Positions 1 to 9,249 of a DNA stretch of 61,844 bases are shown one piece after another. The DNA comes from Paenibacillus phytorum (GTDB taxonomy: Bacteria > Bacillota > Bacilli > Paenibacillales > NBRC-103111). The stretch covers positions 1 to 61,844 of the forward strand of contig NZ_WHOA01000032.1 of NCBI RefSeq assembly GCF_013141715.1, given 5' to 3'. Position 1 is the first letter of the stretch. Every line of letters begins with the position of its first letter. The notes below the pieces were generated by a model. The model was not told where the DNA came from. It did not search any database and was given only the letters and a program-made list of their open reading frames with translations. Made by a program: the position numbers and the translations under genes.

Positions 1-6
1 AATGCC

Positions 7-215
7 AGCTACTCAGAGAAATAAGAGCCTTTGGGAGCTTCTATTTGCGCAGAAAGTGGCTAAGTAGTGGGATAAGAGCCTTTATAGGCTCTTATTTGTC
101 GTTGATAGGGTGGGAAAGCTAGCTACTCAGAGAAATAAGAGCCTTTGGGAGCTTCTATTTGCGAAGAAAGTGGCTAAAGGAGCGGGATAAGAGTCTTTAG
201 GGGCTCTTATTTGAT
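7..215. repeat. two tandem ~114-bp direct repeats with ataagagcc hairpins
   Basis: Two imperfect copies begin with the same agctactcag sequence at 7 and 121, a period of 114 bp. Each carries a half-symmetric element and a clean hairpin: ataagagcct/aggctcttat with loop ttat at 72-95, and a variant at 186-210. The hairpins are followed by TTTG, so they could act as weak terminators of a gene left of the window or be a dispersed intergenic repeat. No coding sequence is seen here. Confidence 0.6.
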
Positions 216-309
216 AACAATCTTTAGAGGCTCTGAGCTTATCCTTGGTCGTGGATTAAGGTAAGCTCCAAAGTGGAGTTGATTGTATGTAAACAATGGG
301 TTTCTCGAG

Positions 310-577
310 GTGAATCCAAAGCAAGCGCAGTTTGCCAAGGTAGGACATTTCCAAGCTCGAATTTCAGCGGATCCAAGGTCTTACCCTTACGGATGGTCTG
401 AAGTATGTTCGTCAGAAACAAAAGGCATGGGGAGAAGTTAGAACACATTTAATAGAATCGGCATTAACGGATCTATCTGAAAAGCTTAAGTACTCATCTG
501 CGGGCAAAAAAGAACTTACCCTCCAATGGGATCGTACGTATTTATTTGACCATTCTGAGGCGTATATCTCTTTCTAG
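310..577 (+). pseudogene. frameshifted fragment of an unrecognised protein
   Basis: Two overlapping reading frames look like pieces of one protein. Frame 1 from a GTG at 310 gives a stretch containing ISADPRSYPYGWSEV. About 85-95 nt in, the sense switches to the next frame, which reads RQKQKAWGEVRTHLIESALT and continues to a TAG at 575-577. The protein-like composition of both halves and the stop codons in each frame argue for a gene broken by an indel near 390-402. I do not recognise the family. A chance open frame is possible. Confidence 0.35.
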
Positions 578-597
578 AGTCAGCAATTTTTATGCTT

Positions 598-641
598 TTT
601 TTATACGGATACTATAGATTCTTTACCCCCTTTTTATACGG
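598..641 (+). promoter_or_regulatory. direct repeats TTTTTATACGG upstream of kdp, possible KdpE sites
   Basis: TTTTTATACGG occurs at 598-608 and again at 631-641. The spacing is 33 bp, about three helical turns, with CTTTACCCCC between them. The T-rich TTTATAC/TTTAC pattern resembles, from memory, the KdpE-binding T-rich site upstream of enterobacterial kdpFABC. It lies 60-100 bp upstream of the first small ORF of the operon, where an activator would bind. The assignment to KdpE is inference. Confidence 0.4.
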
Positions 642-700
642 TTCGGCGTTACACTATTTCTAGAAAGCAGTAGAGCCGGTCTAATTACAGGAGGTGTGTT

Positions 701-787
701 ATGTACAACGATGTAACGATGATTTTGTTAATGGGATTAACATTTCTAGGGTTTTGGGGATTTTTTAAATTTTGTGAAAAAGTATGA
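701..787 (+). CDS. 28-aa single-pass membrane peptide preceding kdpF
   Basis: An ATG at 701 follows the strong ribosome binding site AGGAGGTG (689-696). The product is 28 residues: a short polar start, one hydrophobic helix rich in Leu, Gly and Phe, and the end FCEKV. It stands 56 bp ahead of kdpF in the same direction with no terminator between them. Small membrane peptides with a C-terminal CE(K/R) motif occur ahead of kdpF in other bacteria, as far as I recall. A role as an extra stabilising or regulatory subunit of the Kdp complex is inference. Confidence 0.6.
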   Translation: MYNDVTMILLMGLTFLGFWGFFKFCEKV

Positions 788-843
788 GCTTAAGCTTAGC
801 TTTCGATAAGCGTTCTGCAAAAAAACTCGTAGGAGGCACTCAT

Positions 844-921
844 ATGATTGTTATTGGCGTTATTGCATTTGTCATGATGGTGTATCTCGGTTTTGTTCTA
901 GTGAAGCCAGAGAAATTTTAA
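844..921 (+). CDS. kdpF: KdpF, small subunit of the K+-transporting ATPase
   Basis: A 25-residue protein starts at ATG 844 after the ribosome binding site GTAGGAGG. It is one hydrophobic helix (residues 2-20) ending in VKPEKF. That matches the KdpF pattern of a single transmembrane segment followed by a short (N/P)E(K/A)F tail. KdpF stabilises the KdpABC complex in the membrane. It lies 41 bp upstream of kdpA, its normal place. Confidence 0.85.
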   Translation: MIVIGVIAFVMMVYLGFVLVKPEKF

Positions 922-962
922 TTGTATAAATAGAACTTATGTAAGCAAGGGGAGAACCTACT

Positions 963-2639
963 ATGGGTATGGGATTGTTACAGGTCATCATCACGCTGGG
1001 TATTATCATGCTTTTGGTGAAGCCTGTGGGTAGTTATTTGGTTAAAGTGTTTGGAAATGAAAAGAGTCGCCTTGATCGTGTTTTTGATCCTTTTGAACGT
1101 GTATCCTATCGGTTGATGGGTGTTAAAGAAGACGAAGCAATGGGTTGGAAAAAGTATTTAGGAGCCGTATTATTAGTGAATTTGGTCATGCTGCTCTTGA
1201 CTTATGCCGTATTTCGACTTCAAAAATACTTGCCTTTAAACCCAGACGGCATTGGTAATATGCCTCCCGCATTAGCTTTTAATACGGCAGTTTCTTTTAT
1301 TACAAATACGAACTGGCAAGCTTACAGCGGTGAAAATACAATGTCCTATTTGTCTCAAATGGTGGGGCTAACGTTCCCGATGTTTACATCAGCAGCAACT
1401 GGATTTGCTGTGGCGGTTGCATTTATTCGCGGTTTAATTGGCCGTCAAGATAATCTCGGTAGCTTCTACGTGGATATCACTAGGGTGATTACAAGGGTCT
1501 TTCTGCCGCTTAGCTTTGTTGTTGCCTTAGTTTTAGTATTTCAAGGTATTCCGCAAACCTTGCTGGGAGCCGTGGAGGCAACAACGCTAGAAGGAGCGAA
1601 ACAAACGATTACTCGTGGGTTAGTGGCTTCGTTCGAATCCATTAAGCATATCGGTACAAATGGTGGTGGGTGGTTTGGTACGAACGCCGCGCATCCTTTT
1701 GAAAATCCAACGCCTGTGTCTAACTTGATCCATATTATTTGTATGATGCTGCTACCTACATCTCTGGTGTACGCATTCGGATTAATGATTAAGAACAAAA
1801 AGCAAGGTTGGACGATCTTTGCTGCTATGGGGATCATCTTTATCGTGATGTTGTCAACGGTCTTTTACGCCGAGTATCGCGGTATAACTGCGGTAGATGC
1901 GATGGGTGTGCATGGCAATATGGAAGGTAAGGAAGTCCGTTTCGGGATTTCTGAATCTGCTCTGTTTACTGCGGTAACTACGGCTGCAACAACAGGTTCC
2001 GTCAATAATATGCATGAATCACTTACTCCGCTCGGAAGTATAGCCCCTTTTGCAGAAATGATGTTGAACAATGTGTTCGGCGGTAAAGGGGTTGGCTTGT
2101 TAAACGGGTTGCTTTACCTAATCTTGTCTGTTTTCATTTGTGGACTGATGGTGGGTCGTACGCCTGAGTTTCTAGGCAAGAAGATTGAAGGTAAGGAGGT
2201 CAAGTTGGCGGCCATTGCTATTCTGATCCATCCGCTTATCATTTTGGCACCGACAGCTTGGGCGCTTATTCGTCCTGAATCCATTCATTCCATAGCCAAT
2301 CAGGGCATGCATGGACTTTCTGAAGTTTTGTATGCCTTCACATCAGGTGCAGCAAATAACGGATCTGCCTTTGGCGGCTTGACTGCAAATACGAACTTCT
2401 ACAACTTGGGTATCGGTATGGTCATGCTGTTTGGCCGTTACATTTCAATCATCGCAATGTTGGCCATTGCTGGTTCACTTGCTACTAAGCGTGTAGTTCC
2501 TGTAACGACAGGCACATTGCGCACAAATACACCCTTATTTATGGGGATTTTAATCATGATTATTCTAGTTATTGGTGCTCTAACGTTCTTCCCGGCGCTA
2601 GCATTGGGGCCGATTGCTGAACACTTGGCTGCGCGTTAA
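963..2639 (+). CDS. kdpA: KdpA, K+-binding and translocating subunit
   Basis: KdpA is the channel-like membrane subunit of the high-affinity KdpFABC potassium pump. The 558-aa length is normal. The four pore-loop repeats can be seen: NTAVSFITNTNWQAYSGE (about 103-120), TNGGGWFGTNAAHPFENP (about 230-247), TTAATTGSVNNMHESLTP (about 338-355) and SGAANNGSAFGGL (about 461-473). These are the selectivity-filter segments. The ATG at 963 has GGGGAG just upstream. It is the first large gene of the operon, 31 bp before kdpB. Confidence 0.97.
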   Translation: MGMGLLQVIITLGIIMLLVKPVGSYLVKVFGNEKSRLDRVFDPFERVSYRLMGVKEDEAMGWKKYLGAVLLVNLVMLLLTYAVFRLQKYLPLNPDGIGNMPPALAFNTAVSFITNTNWQAYSGENTMSYLSQMVGLTFPMFTSAATGFAVAVAFIRGLIGRQDNLGSFYVDITRVITRVFLPLSFVVALVLVFQGIPQTLLGAVEATTLEGAKQTITRGLVASFESIKHIGTNGGGWFGTNAAHPFENPTPVSNLIHIICMMLLPTSLVYAFGLMIKNKKQGWTIFAAMGIIFIVMLSTVFYAEYRGITAVDAMGVHGNMEGKEVRFGISESALFTAVTTAATTGSVNNMHESLTPLGSIAPFAEMMLNNVFGGKGVGLLNGLLYLILSVFICGLMVGRTPEFLGKKIEGKEVKLAAIAILIHPLIILAPTAWALIRPESIHSIANQGMHGLSEVLYAFTSGAANNGSAFGGLTANTNFYNLGIGMVMLFGRYISIIAMLAIAGSLATKRVVPVTTGTLRTNTPLFMGILIMIILVIGALTFFPALALGPIAEHLAAR

Positions 2640-2670
2640 AGGATAAACGTAATAGAGAGGGAGGATTTAC

Positions 2671-4713
2671 ATGGCTGTGGAACGTAAAAAAACAATGACA
2701 AAAGAAATCATGAATCAAGCTATCATTGATTCGTTTAAAAAATTAAATCCTTGGGTGATGATCAAAAATCCGGTTATGTTTGTGGTTGAAATCGGTACGG
2801 TCATTACGCTTCTGCTTTCACTTGCACCAGAACTTTTTGGTACCACAGAAGTAGGGCGGGGTTATAATATCGCTGTGTTTTTGATCTTGCTTTTCACCTT
2901 GCTTTTCGCTAACTTCGCGGAAGCTTTGGCCGAAGGGCGAGGCAAGGCGCAGGCCGATTCACTACGGAAGACGAAATCAGATACGATGGCTCGCCTGGTT
3001 CAAAAGGATGGTTCTTATAAGGAAGTGTCTTCGACTTCTCTCCGTAAGGGAGACTTGGTCCGCATTGAAATCGGTGAGATCATCCCATCCGACGGTGAAA
3101 TCATTGAAGGCTTAGCTTCAATTGATGAGTCAGCGATTACGGGTGAATCCGCTCCTGTTATTAAGGAAGCGGGTGGCGACTTCTCATCCGTAACAGGTGG
3201 AACACGAGTCGCTTCTGACTTTATCGTTGTCAAAGTGACGACGGATCCCGGTGAATCATTCTTAGATCGCATGATTGCACTCGTGGAAGGCGCCAAACGA
3301 CAAAAAACACCGAATGAAATTGCGTTAACAACGCTGCTTGCTGTACTGACCTTGATCTTCTTAATTGTCATTGTGACCATGGTGCCGATGGCGAAGTATT
3401 TGGACGTGAAATTGGAGATTTCCACACTGATTGCTCTGCTGGTCTGTCTCATTCCGACTACAATCGGAGGTCTCTTGTCAGCTATCGGTATCGCTGGTAT
3501 GGACCGTGTGACACAGTTTAACGTGCTTGCCATGTCAGGCAAGGCGGTTGAAGCTGCGGGCGACATCGATACGATGATTCTTGATAAAACGGGGACGATC
3601 ACATTCGGGAATCGGATGGCTTCGGAGTTCGTACCAGTGAATGGCGTAGCTGCTAAAGACATCACTTTTACATCCTTACAAGCATCAGTGAAAGACGAAA
3701 CTCCTGAGGGACGCTCCATTGTGGAGCTTGCGAATAAGCTTGGGGAGACATGGCAAGCAGATAGCTATCAAGGGGCAGAAGTGGTGGAGTTTACCGCTGA
3801 AACACGGATGTCGGGGCTTAATTTAGCTGATGGTAAACAAGTCCGCAAGGGTGCTGTCGACGCAATTAAGAAATATGTAGCAGCTATGGGCGGGAAAATT
3901 CCTAGTGATTTAGAAGCGATCACAAACCGAATTGCCAAAGCCGGAGGCACTCCGCTGGCAGTCGCAATTAACGAGCGAATCTATGGCGTTATTTACCTCA
4001 AGGATACGGTAAAACCGGGCTTGAAGGAACGATTTGCTGAACTTCGTGCAATGGGCATCAAGACCGTCATGTGTACAGGGGATAACCCGCTGACAGCTGC
4101 GACGATTGCGCTTGAAGCCGGTGTTGACGAGTTTATCGCTGAGGCGAAGCCGGAAGATAAAATTGCCGCGATTAAAAAAGAGCAGCAAGAAGGTAAACTG
4201 GTAGCGATGACAGGAGACGGAACGAATGACGCTCCTGCGCTTGCACAAGCTGATGTAGGTTTGGCGATGAATTCAGGTACGATGGCTGCAAAAGAAGCTG
4301 CGAACATGATCGATTTGGATTCCGATCCGACCAAACTGTTATCTGTAATCTCCATCGGTAAACAGCTGCTGATCACTCGCGGAGCTTTAACAACATTTTC
4401 AATTGCCAACGACATTGCTAAGTATTTCGCGATCATTCCTGCGATGTTTATCTTAGCTATGCCGCAGCTGCAGGCTTTGAATATTATGAATCTGGCTTCG
4501 CCGGAATCGGCTATTTTATCGGCGCTCATTTTCAATGCTATCATCATACCCCTGCTGATCCCCATTGCGATGAAGGGTGTTAAGTACCGGGCGATGTCAG
4601 CAGATAAATTGTTGTCACGTAATATTTTGCTCTATGGTCTAGGCGGTGTGGTCGTGCCTTTCATCGGGATTAAAATCATTGATATGGTACTTCACGGATT
4701 AAATATCGTTTAA
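2671..4713 (+). CDS. kdpB: KdpB, P-type ATPase subunit
   Basis: KdpB hydrolyses ATP to drive K+ uptake through KdpA. The 680-aa protein has the expected order: two N-terminal transmembrane helices, the actuator motif TGES near residue 155, the phosphorylation motif DKTGT near 305 and the hinge motif [11 protein letters not shown] near 513. C-terminal helices containing the [19 protein letters not shown] segment complete it. The start at 2671 follows GGGAGG. All catalytic residues I can check are present, so it should be functional. It sits between kdpA and kdpC. Confidence 0.98.
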   Translation: MAVERKKTMTKEIMNQAIIDSFKKLNPWVMIKNPVMFVVEIGTVITLLLSLAPELFGTTEVGRGYNIAVFLILLFTLLFANFAEALAEGRGKAQADSLRKTKSDTMARLVQKDGSYKEVSSTSLRKGDLVRIEIGEIIPSDGEIIEGLASIDESAITGESAPVIKEAGGDFSSVTGGTRVASDFIVVKVTTDPGESFLDRMIALVEGAKRQKTPNEIALTTLLAVLTLIFLIVIVTMVPMAKYLDVKLEISTLIALLVCLIPTTIGGLLSAIGIAGMDRVTQFNVLAMSGKAVEAAGDIDTMILDKTGTITFGNRMASEFVPVNGVAAKDITFTSLQASVKDETPEGRSIVELANKLGETWQADSYQGAEVVEFTAETRMSGLNLADGKQVRKGAVDAIKKYVAAMGGKIPSDLEAITNRIAKAGGTPLAVAINERIYGVIYLKDTVKPGLKERFAELRAMGIKTVMCTGDNPLTAATIALEAGVDEFIAEAKPEDKIAAIKKEQQEGKLVAMTGDGTNDAPALAQADVGLAMNSGTMAAKEAANMIDLDSDPTKLLSVISIGKQLLITRGALTTFSIANDIAKYFAIIPAMFILAMPQLQALNIMNLASPESAILSALIFNAIIIPLLIPIAMKGVKYRAMSADKLLSRNILLYGLGGVVVPFIGIKIIDMVLHGLNIV

Positions 4714-4741
4714 AGAGAAAGAGAAACGAGGAGATAGCTTT

Positions 4742-5305
4742 ATGAAATCGGTTTTTATAGCTGTTCGGGTGTCTTTATTGTTCATGATCGTCTGTGGGCT
4801 CATTTATCCACTTGCAACGACAGGTGTGGCTCAGGTCCTATTTCCTAAACAAGCGAATGGAAGTCTCATAGAATCAGGTGGTGTCGTGATAGGATCGGAA
4901 TTATTGGCTCAAGCCTTTGAGTCTCCGAAACTCTTCCATCCAAGAGAATCTGCAGCTAAGTATGATCCAACTGCGTCATCAGGCTCCAATACAGCGGTGG
5001 CTTCAAGCGATTATGCTGCGGCAATGGCAGAGAAAATTGATGCCTTGAAGCAAGAAAATCCTAATCTAACGGAAATACCGGCCGACTTAGTCACTGTCTC
5101 CGGTTCCGGTTTTGATCCGGATTTGTCTCCGGAAGGGGCTAAAGCCCAAGTGCCGAGAATTAGCAAGGAAACGGGGATCTCTGAGAAAAATCTCAATGAC
5201 CTCGTTGATAAGCTTTCAAAAACGCGCCAACTCGGGGTTTTCGGTGAGCCTAGAGTCAATGTGACCGAATTAAATATGGAACTGCTTAAGCAAGTGAAAT
5301 TGTGA
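4742..5305 (+). CDS. kdpC: KdpC, accessory subunit of the K+-transporting ATPase
   Basis: The 187-aa protein has one N-terminal transmembrane helix (about 7-29) and an extracytoplasmic domain. It includes the conserved segments FWHPRESA-like LFHPRESAAKYDP and SGSGFDPDLSPEGA and the C-terminal FGEPRVNVTELN. KdpC stabilises the ATP-bound pump and assists K+ binding. The ATG at 4742 follows GAGGAGATAG. It ends the kdpFABC unit and is followed by a hairpin before the regulatory genes. Confidence 0.96.
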   Translation: MKSVFIAVRVSLLFMIVCGLIYPLATTGVAQVLFPKQANGSLIESGGVVIGSELLAQAFESPKLFHPRESAAKYDPTASSGSNTAVASSDYAAAMAEKIDALKQENPNLTEIPADLVTVSGSGFDPDLSPEGAKAQVPRISKETGISEKNLNDLVDKLSKTRQLGVFGEPRVNVTELNMELLKQVKL

Positions 5306-5318
5306 GGTAAGCAGGCAG

Positions 5319-5343
5319 CCACTCTCGTTAATAGTGAGAGTGG
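5319..5343 (+). promoter_or_regulatory. hairpin between kdpC and kdpD, possible attenuator
   Basis: CCACTCTC (5319-5326) and GAGAGTGG (5336-5343) form an 8-bp perfect stem with a 9-nt loop. The tract after it is T-rich but interrupted, so termination would be partial. It could reduce expression of the sensor genes relative to the pump. The hairpin also covers a GTG at 5334, which makes that codon an unlikely start for the next gene. Confidence 0.5.
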
Positions 5344-5381
5344 TTTCTGCACATTTTAGGGAGAAGGGAGAATGTTGCCAT

Positions 5382-7682
5382 TTGGATGGTTTCAAAAGAA
5401 AAACACCAGAAGAAATCCTATATTCCATTTCTAAACTGCACCGCGGCAGTTTTAAAATATATATCGGCGCAGTCAGCGGCTCTGGGAAAACCTATCACAT
5501 GCTTCGTGAAGGGCAGAACCTTAAGCAGCAGGGGATCGATGTGGTCATTTGCGCCGTATCGACGCTCCAAAGACCGGAAACTGTGGAACAATTGGGGGAT
5601 CTGGAAAGGGTCCCGAGTCTTCATTGGATCAAGGACGGTATAGAGCAAAAAGATCTCAATCTGGATGCATTACTCGAAAGAAACCCGGAGGTCGTCCTTG
5701 TAGACGGGTTAGCCCACTGTAATCGAGAAGGCGCTCGCTTTCCATCCCGGTTAGACGATATCAAGTTCTTACTTTCAAATGACATTAGTGTTATTACCAC
5801 AGTGAATGTGTATGAGTTGGAAGAGGCGATGGAGGTTGCTCATAAACTAACTGGGATTGAAGTAGGGCACTGCGTTCCTTCAGATACGTTGGAACTCGCT
5901 GATGAGGTTCGATTAATCGACGCAACGCCGGAAACGATTTTAAATCGATTGGAAGAAGGAAATTTAAAGGGGAATAAAGATACAGCTTTATTCAAACGCG
6001 GTAATTTAGGCGTGCTGCGTGAACTGGCTCTTCGACTTGTTGCTGAGGATGTAAACGATTCTCTGGAAGAACATCGCGAACAAATGGGGATTCTGGGTCC
6101 ATCTGGAGCGACAGAGCGCATTCTAGTTACGACGCAGTATCATTGGAACGGTTCTATCTACGTGCGTAGAGGACAACAGATCGCTAAGCGATTGAATGGT
6201 GATCTGCATGTGGTTACGCTGCGTAATTTCAATAAACCGCTCACCAAAGAAGCTGCCACTTTTCGCAGGTCTATTATGAAGCTTGTTCAAAAAGTAGGCG
6301 GCAAATTTGAAGAGCTGCCTTTTCGGAACCGTCGCAGTATCCCTCAAATATTGGTCGACTATGCGATAGCTCATCATGTAACACGCATTGTATTAGGTCA
6401 TTCTAAGCAAACCCAATGGCAAACTTTGATACAAGGCTCCGTCATCAATGGCGTGTTAAAAAGAACTACAAATATCGATGTGTTCTTGATTGCTGATCGT
6501 GCTTCTCAGGAGGGTGAGCGCATTCTACCAGCCCATATCCACTCGCTGAAGGAACCCTATAAATATAAACGATTGAGTAAACAAGAAGTAGAGGCGAAAA
6601 TCGAAAAAATCAAACGCGGTAGATTTAAAGTCTATATTGGAGCTGCACCTGGTGTCGGTAAAACGTATACGATGCTTCGAGAAGGTAACGATCTGCTCAA
6701 AAAGGGGATTGATGCGAAGATTGGTTTACTTGAAACCCATGGGAGAATAGAGACTGTCGCACAGATTGGCGAACTCGAAGTCATACCCAGGGCAGAAATT
6801 CAGTATCAAGGTGTAAAGCTGGAGGAAATGGATACAGAAGGTATCATACGTCTTCGACCTGAAGTGGTTTTGGTTGATGAATTAGCCCATTCGAATGTAC
6901 CCAGCAGTAAGAATAAAAAAAGGTATGAAGATGTGCTGGAAATTCTAGAAGCGGGCATATCGGTCATTGCTACCGTTAATGTGCAGCATTTGGAAAGCTT
7001 AAATGATGCCGTGGAACAAACTACGGGTATTCGGGTTAGGGAAACTGTTCCTGACAGCATTCTTCGCATGGCGGATGAAGTGCAGTTAATCGATGTTGCC
7101 CCTGCGGCCTTACAGCTTCGCATGAGAGCTGGTAAAATTTATGCGATGGTAAAAGTAGATCAAGCGTTGAACAATTTCTTTAAAACGGGGAATCTAATCG
7201 CTTTACGGGAACTCGCGCTGCGCGAAATCGCTGATGATGTGGATGAACGTCTGGAATCTATGGAGCGCAAGAGCTCACTTCGCGGCCCATGGCGAAGAAA
7301 AGAAGTGATTTATGTGTGCGTCACGGAAATCGCACAAGCCGACCGCTTAATTCGTCGCGGCTTTCGGATTGCGCATCGACTTAAAGCAGCTTGGCATGTA
7401 AGCTTTATTGCGGTGGGAGGCGCAGAGGAGTGGAAGCAAAAACTAGAGTCATTGGAGAAGCTGACCATTAGGCTTGGAGGGGAGTTTTCGTATCAAGAGG
7501 TGGCTAACCGCAACCAAATTCCGCAGGTGTTTGCTTCCAAAGCAAGTGAGGCGGGAGCGACTCAAATTATTGTGTGGAAAGACGCTATTGTCAAAAAGCT
7601 TGTGCCGCTTGCCAGTACAATGGATGTGCTGATTGTTGCCGATTATGAGATGTGGCAAACTTCGGGAAATAGGGTAAAATGA
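5382..7682 (+). CDS. KdpD-type input protein with two tandem ATP-binding/USP modules
   Basis: The protein repeats the cytoplasmic N-terminal half of KdpD twice: KdpD ATP-binding domain plus universal-stress-like domain, about 1-385 and 390-766. Copy 2 keeps Walker A GAAPGVGKTY (near 420) and Walker B VVLVDELAHSN (near 495). Copy 1 has GAVSGSGKTY (near 28) but VVLVDGLAHCN, losing the acidic Glu after Asp, and is more divergent throughout. There is no kinase domain, because the next gene supplies it. I chose TTG 5382, which has GAAGGGAG upstream, over GTG 5334, which lies in a hairpin. The protein probably senses K+ limitation or binds c-di-AMP through a USP domain, as reported for Gram-positive KdpD; which copy does so is unknown. 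Confidence 0.9.
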   Translation: MDGFKRKTPEEILYSISKLHRGSFKIYIGAVSGSGKTYHMLREGQNLKQQGIDVVICAVSTLQRPETVEQLGDLERVPSLHWIKDGIEQKDLNLDALLERNPEVVLVDGLAHCNREGARFPSRLDDIKFLLSNDISVITTVNVYELEEAMEVAHKLTGIEVGHCVPSDTLELADEVRLIDATPETILNRLEEGNLKGNKDTALFKRGNLGVLRELALRLVAEDVNDSLEEHREQMGILGPSGATERILVTTQYHWNGSIYVRRGQQIAKRLNGDLHVVTLRNFNKPLTKEAATFRRSIMKLVQKVGGKFEELPFRNRRSIPQILVDYAIAHHVTRIVLGHSKQTQWQTLIQGSVINGVLKRTTNIDVFLIADRASQEGERILPAHIHSLKEPYKYKRLSKQEVEAKIEKIKRGRFKVYIGAAPGVGKTYTMLREGNDLLKKGIDAKIGLLETHGRIETVAQIGELEVIPRAEIQYQGVKLEEMDTEGIIRLRPEVVLVDELAHSNVPSSKNKKRYEDVLEILEAGISVIATVNVQHLESLNDAVEQTTGIRVRETVPDSILRMADEVQLIDVAPAALQLRMRAGKIYAMVKVDQALNNFFKTGNLIALRELALREIADDVDERLESMERKSSLRGPWRRKEVIYVCVTEIAQADRLIRRGFRIAHRLKAAWHVSFIAVGGAEEWKQKLESLEKLTIRLGGEFSYQEVANRNQIPQVFASKASEAGATQIIVWKDAIVKKLVPLASTMDVLIVADYEMWQTSGNRVK

Positions 7683-7686
7683 AAAT

Positions 7687-9249
7687 ATGGAGAATAAAAC
7701 AAATGAATTTATTAACTGGAAATCTTATTTTATTATCGCAATTTATATTGCAGTATCGACCCTATTTCTAAGAGTTTTTGGTCTTTTTTTGGATTTAGTT
7801 AATATTGCGCTTCTCTATTTATTTCCTGTTCTTTTTAGTGCCGTAAGATGGGGGAGGGGACCCTCCTTTTTTGCTGCGGGAATGGGGATATTAGCGTTTG
7901 ACTTCTTTTTTGTGCCTCCCGTCTTTAGCATGACGGTTGCAGATTTGCGTTATGTGATCTCTTTTATTGTATTTTTTTCCGTTGCAGCCCTTACATCTAG
8001 CTTAGCTTCAAAGCTGCGGAGTCAAATCCATCAAGCCCAGCAGAGAGAAGCAAATACGGCTGCTCTGTATGCGCTAAGTCGTAAGATTACAGCCTTTTCA
8101 GACTTAGATGTACTATTGGATCAGATTGTTCAGCATTTATCCGATACGCTTGATGCTAAGGCTGCAATCATTTTGCCAAACCAGTTTGGGGAACAGCAGT
8201 TGGAAGCCTACTCGAAGGATGGCGGAGATTGGGCCAGTGATGAATCTCACCTGTCTATCGCCGCATGGGTGAACAAACATAATTCCATTGCGGGTCGAGG
8301 GACTCTTACACTCAGTGAATCATCGGATCTGCATGTCCCTTTAGCTACGGATCATCAGGTCCATGGCGTGCTTGCTGTTCATGTGGGCGATAGACATTTG
8401 TCGGATATGCCAGAGTTTATTCGGATCATCGAAGCACTCTCGGATCTTGCGGCCGTTGCGATATCTCGCGTTAAACTCGCGAATGAAGCCAAGGTGGCGC
8501 AATTGACTGCGGAATCAGAGAAGCTGCGTACCGCGCTGCTGGACTCGCTTTCACATGAATTGCGAACGCCTCTGGCAACCATCATTGGTTCCGTAACCGG
8601 ACTACTAGAAGGGGAAGACGTCTTCGGTCCTGAAGATCGACGAGAGTTATTACTAACGACTCGTGAGGGAGCTACCCGGATGAACCGGTTAGTAGGTAAT
8701 TTACTGGGTATGGTTCGGATTGAGAGCGGCATGCTGCGTTTAAATAAACAGTGGTGTGGGATAGAGGATATTGTAGGTGTTGCGCTTACGCAATTGAACG
8801 ATGCTTTGCTGCACAGAAAAGTAAACATACGTTTTGGGTCAGATCTTCCATCGGTACCTCTAGACGAAGTTCTTATTGAACAGGTGTTGATTAATGTGAT
8901 TAGTAATGCCATTAAGTATTCGCCTGATGGAAGCGAAATTGTGATTGAAGCGGATCACAACCAAGACATGCTTGATTTGACCATCAAGGATGAGGGTGCA
9001 GGCATTGCTTCAGCTGATTTAGAGCGGGTATTTGAGAAATTTTATAGAGGCCATTTAACCAAACATATCCCAGGAACAGGGCTAGGGCTTGCGATCTGCA
9101 AAAGCATTGTGGAAGCACATGGCGGCCATATTGCAGCTATGATGAATGGGAATCGAGGAACGGCTATTCGGATAAGCTTGCCTTTACAATTCGCTGAGAA
9201 AGACGGGGATAGGAATGACAACCACAGGGGCGAAGATCTTAATCATTGA
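7687..9249 (+). CDS. kdpD: KdpD C-terminal half as a separate sensor histidine kinase
   Basis: The 520-aa protein has the DUF4118 four-helix membrane region (about 12-110), a coiled linker and a GAF-like domain (about 130-260). The HisKA box SHELRTPLATIIG follows with the phospho-acceptor His near 290, then the ATPase N box NVISNAIKYS near 403 and GTGLGLAIC near 462. This is the second half of canonical KdpD, encoded as its own gene starting 4 nt after the upstream input protein. The two should work together as a split sensor that phosphorylates KdpE. The 3' end overlaps kdpE by 35 nt. Confidence 0.93.
   Translation: MENKTNEFINWKSYFIIAIYIAVSTLFLRVFGLFLDLVNIALLYLFPVLFSAVRWGRGPSFFAAGMGILAFDFFFVPPVFSMTVADLRYVISFIVFFSVAALTSSLASKLRSQIHQAQQREANTAALYALSRKITAFSDLDVLLDQIVQHLSDTLDAKAAIILPNQFGEQQLEAYSKDGGDWASDESHLSIAAWVNKHNSIAGRGTLTLSESSDLHVPLATDHQVHGVLAVHVGDRHLSDMPEFIRIIEALSDLAAVAISRVKLANEAKVAQLTAESEKLRTALLDSLSHELRTPLATIIGSVTGLLEGEDVFGPEDRRELLLTTREGATRMNRLVGNLLGMVRIESGMLRLNKQWCGIEDIVGVALTQLNDALLHRKVNIRFGSDLPSVPLDEVLIEQVLINVISNAIKYSPDGSEIVIEADHNQDMLDLTIKDEGAGIASADLERVFEKFYRGHLTKHIPGTGLGLAICKSIVEAHGGHIAAMMNGNRGTAIRISLPLQFAEKDGDRNDNHRGEDLNH

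Noticed and set aside
578..700. ydaO-type c-di-AMP riboswitch upstream of kdp
   Set aside because: Only about 120 nt without an ORF are available and the G-rich conserved core of that riboswitch is not seen.
3015..3719. Long minus-strand ORF of 234 codons inside kdpB
   Set aside because: It is the antisense of a well-conserved gene, has Ser/Thr/Val-rich composition typical of such shadows and no ribosome binding site.
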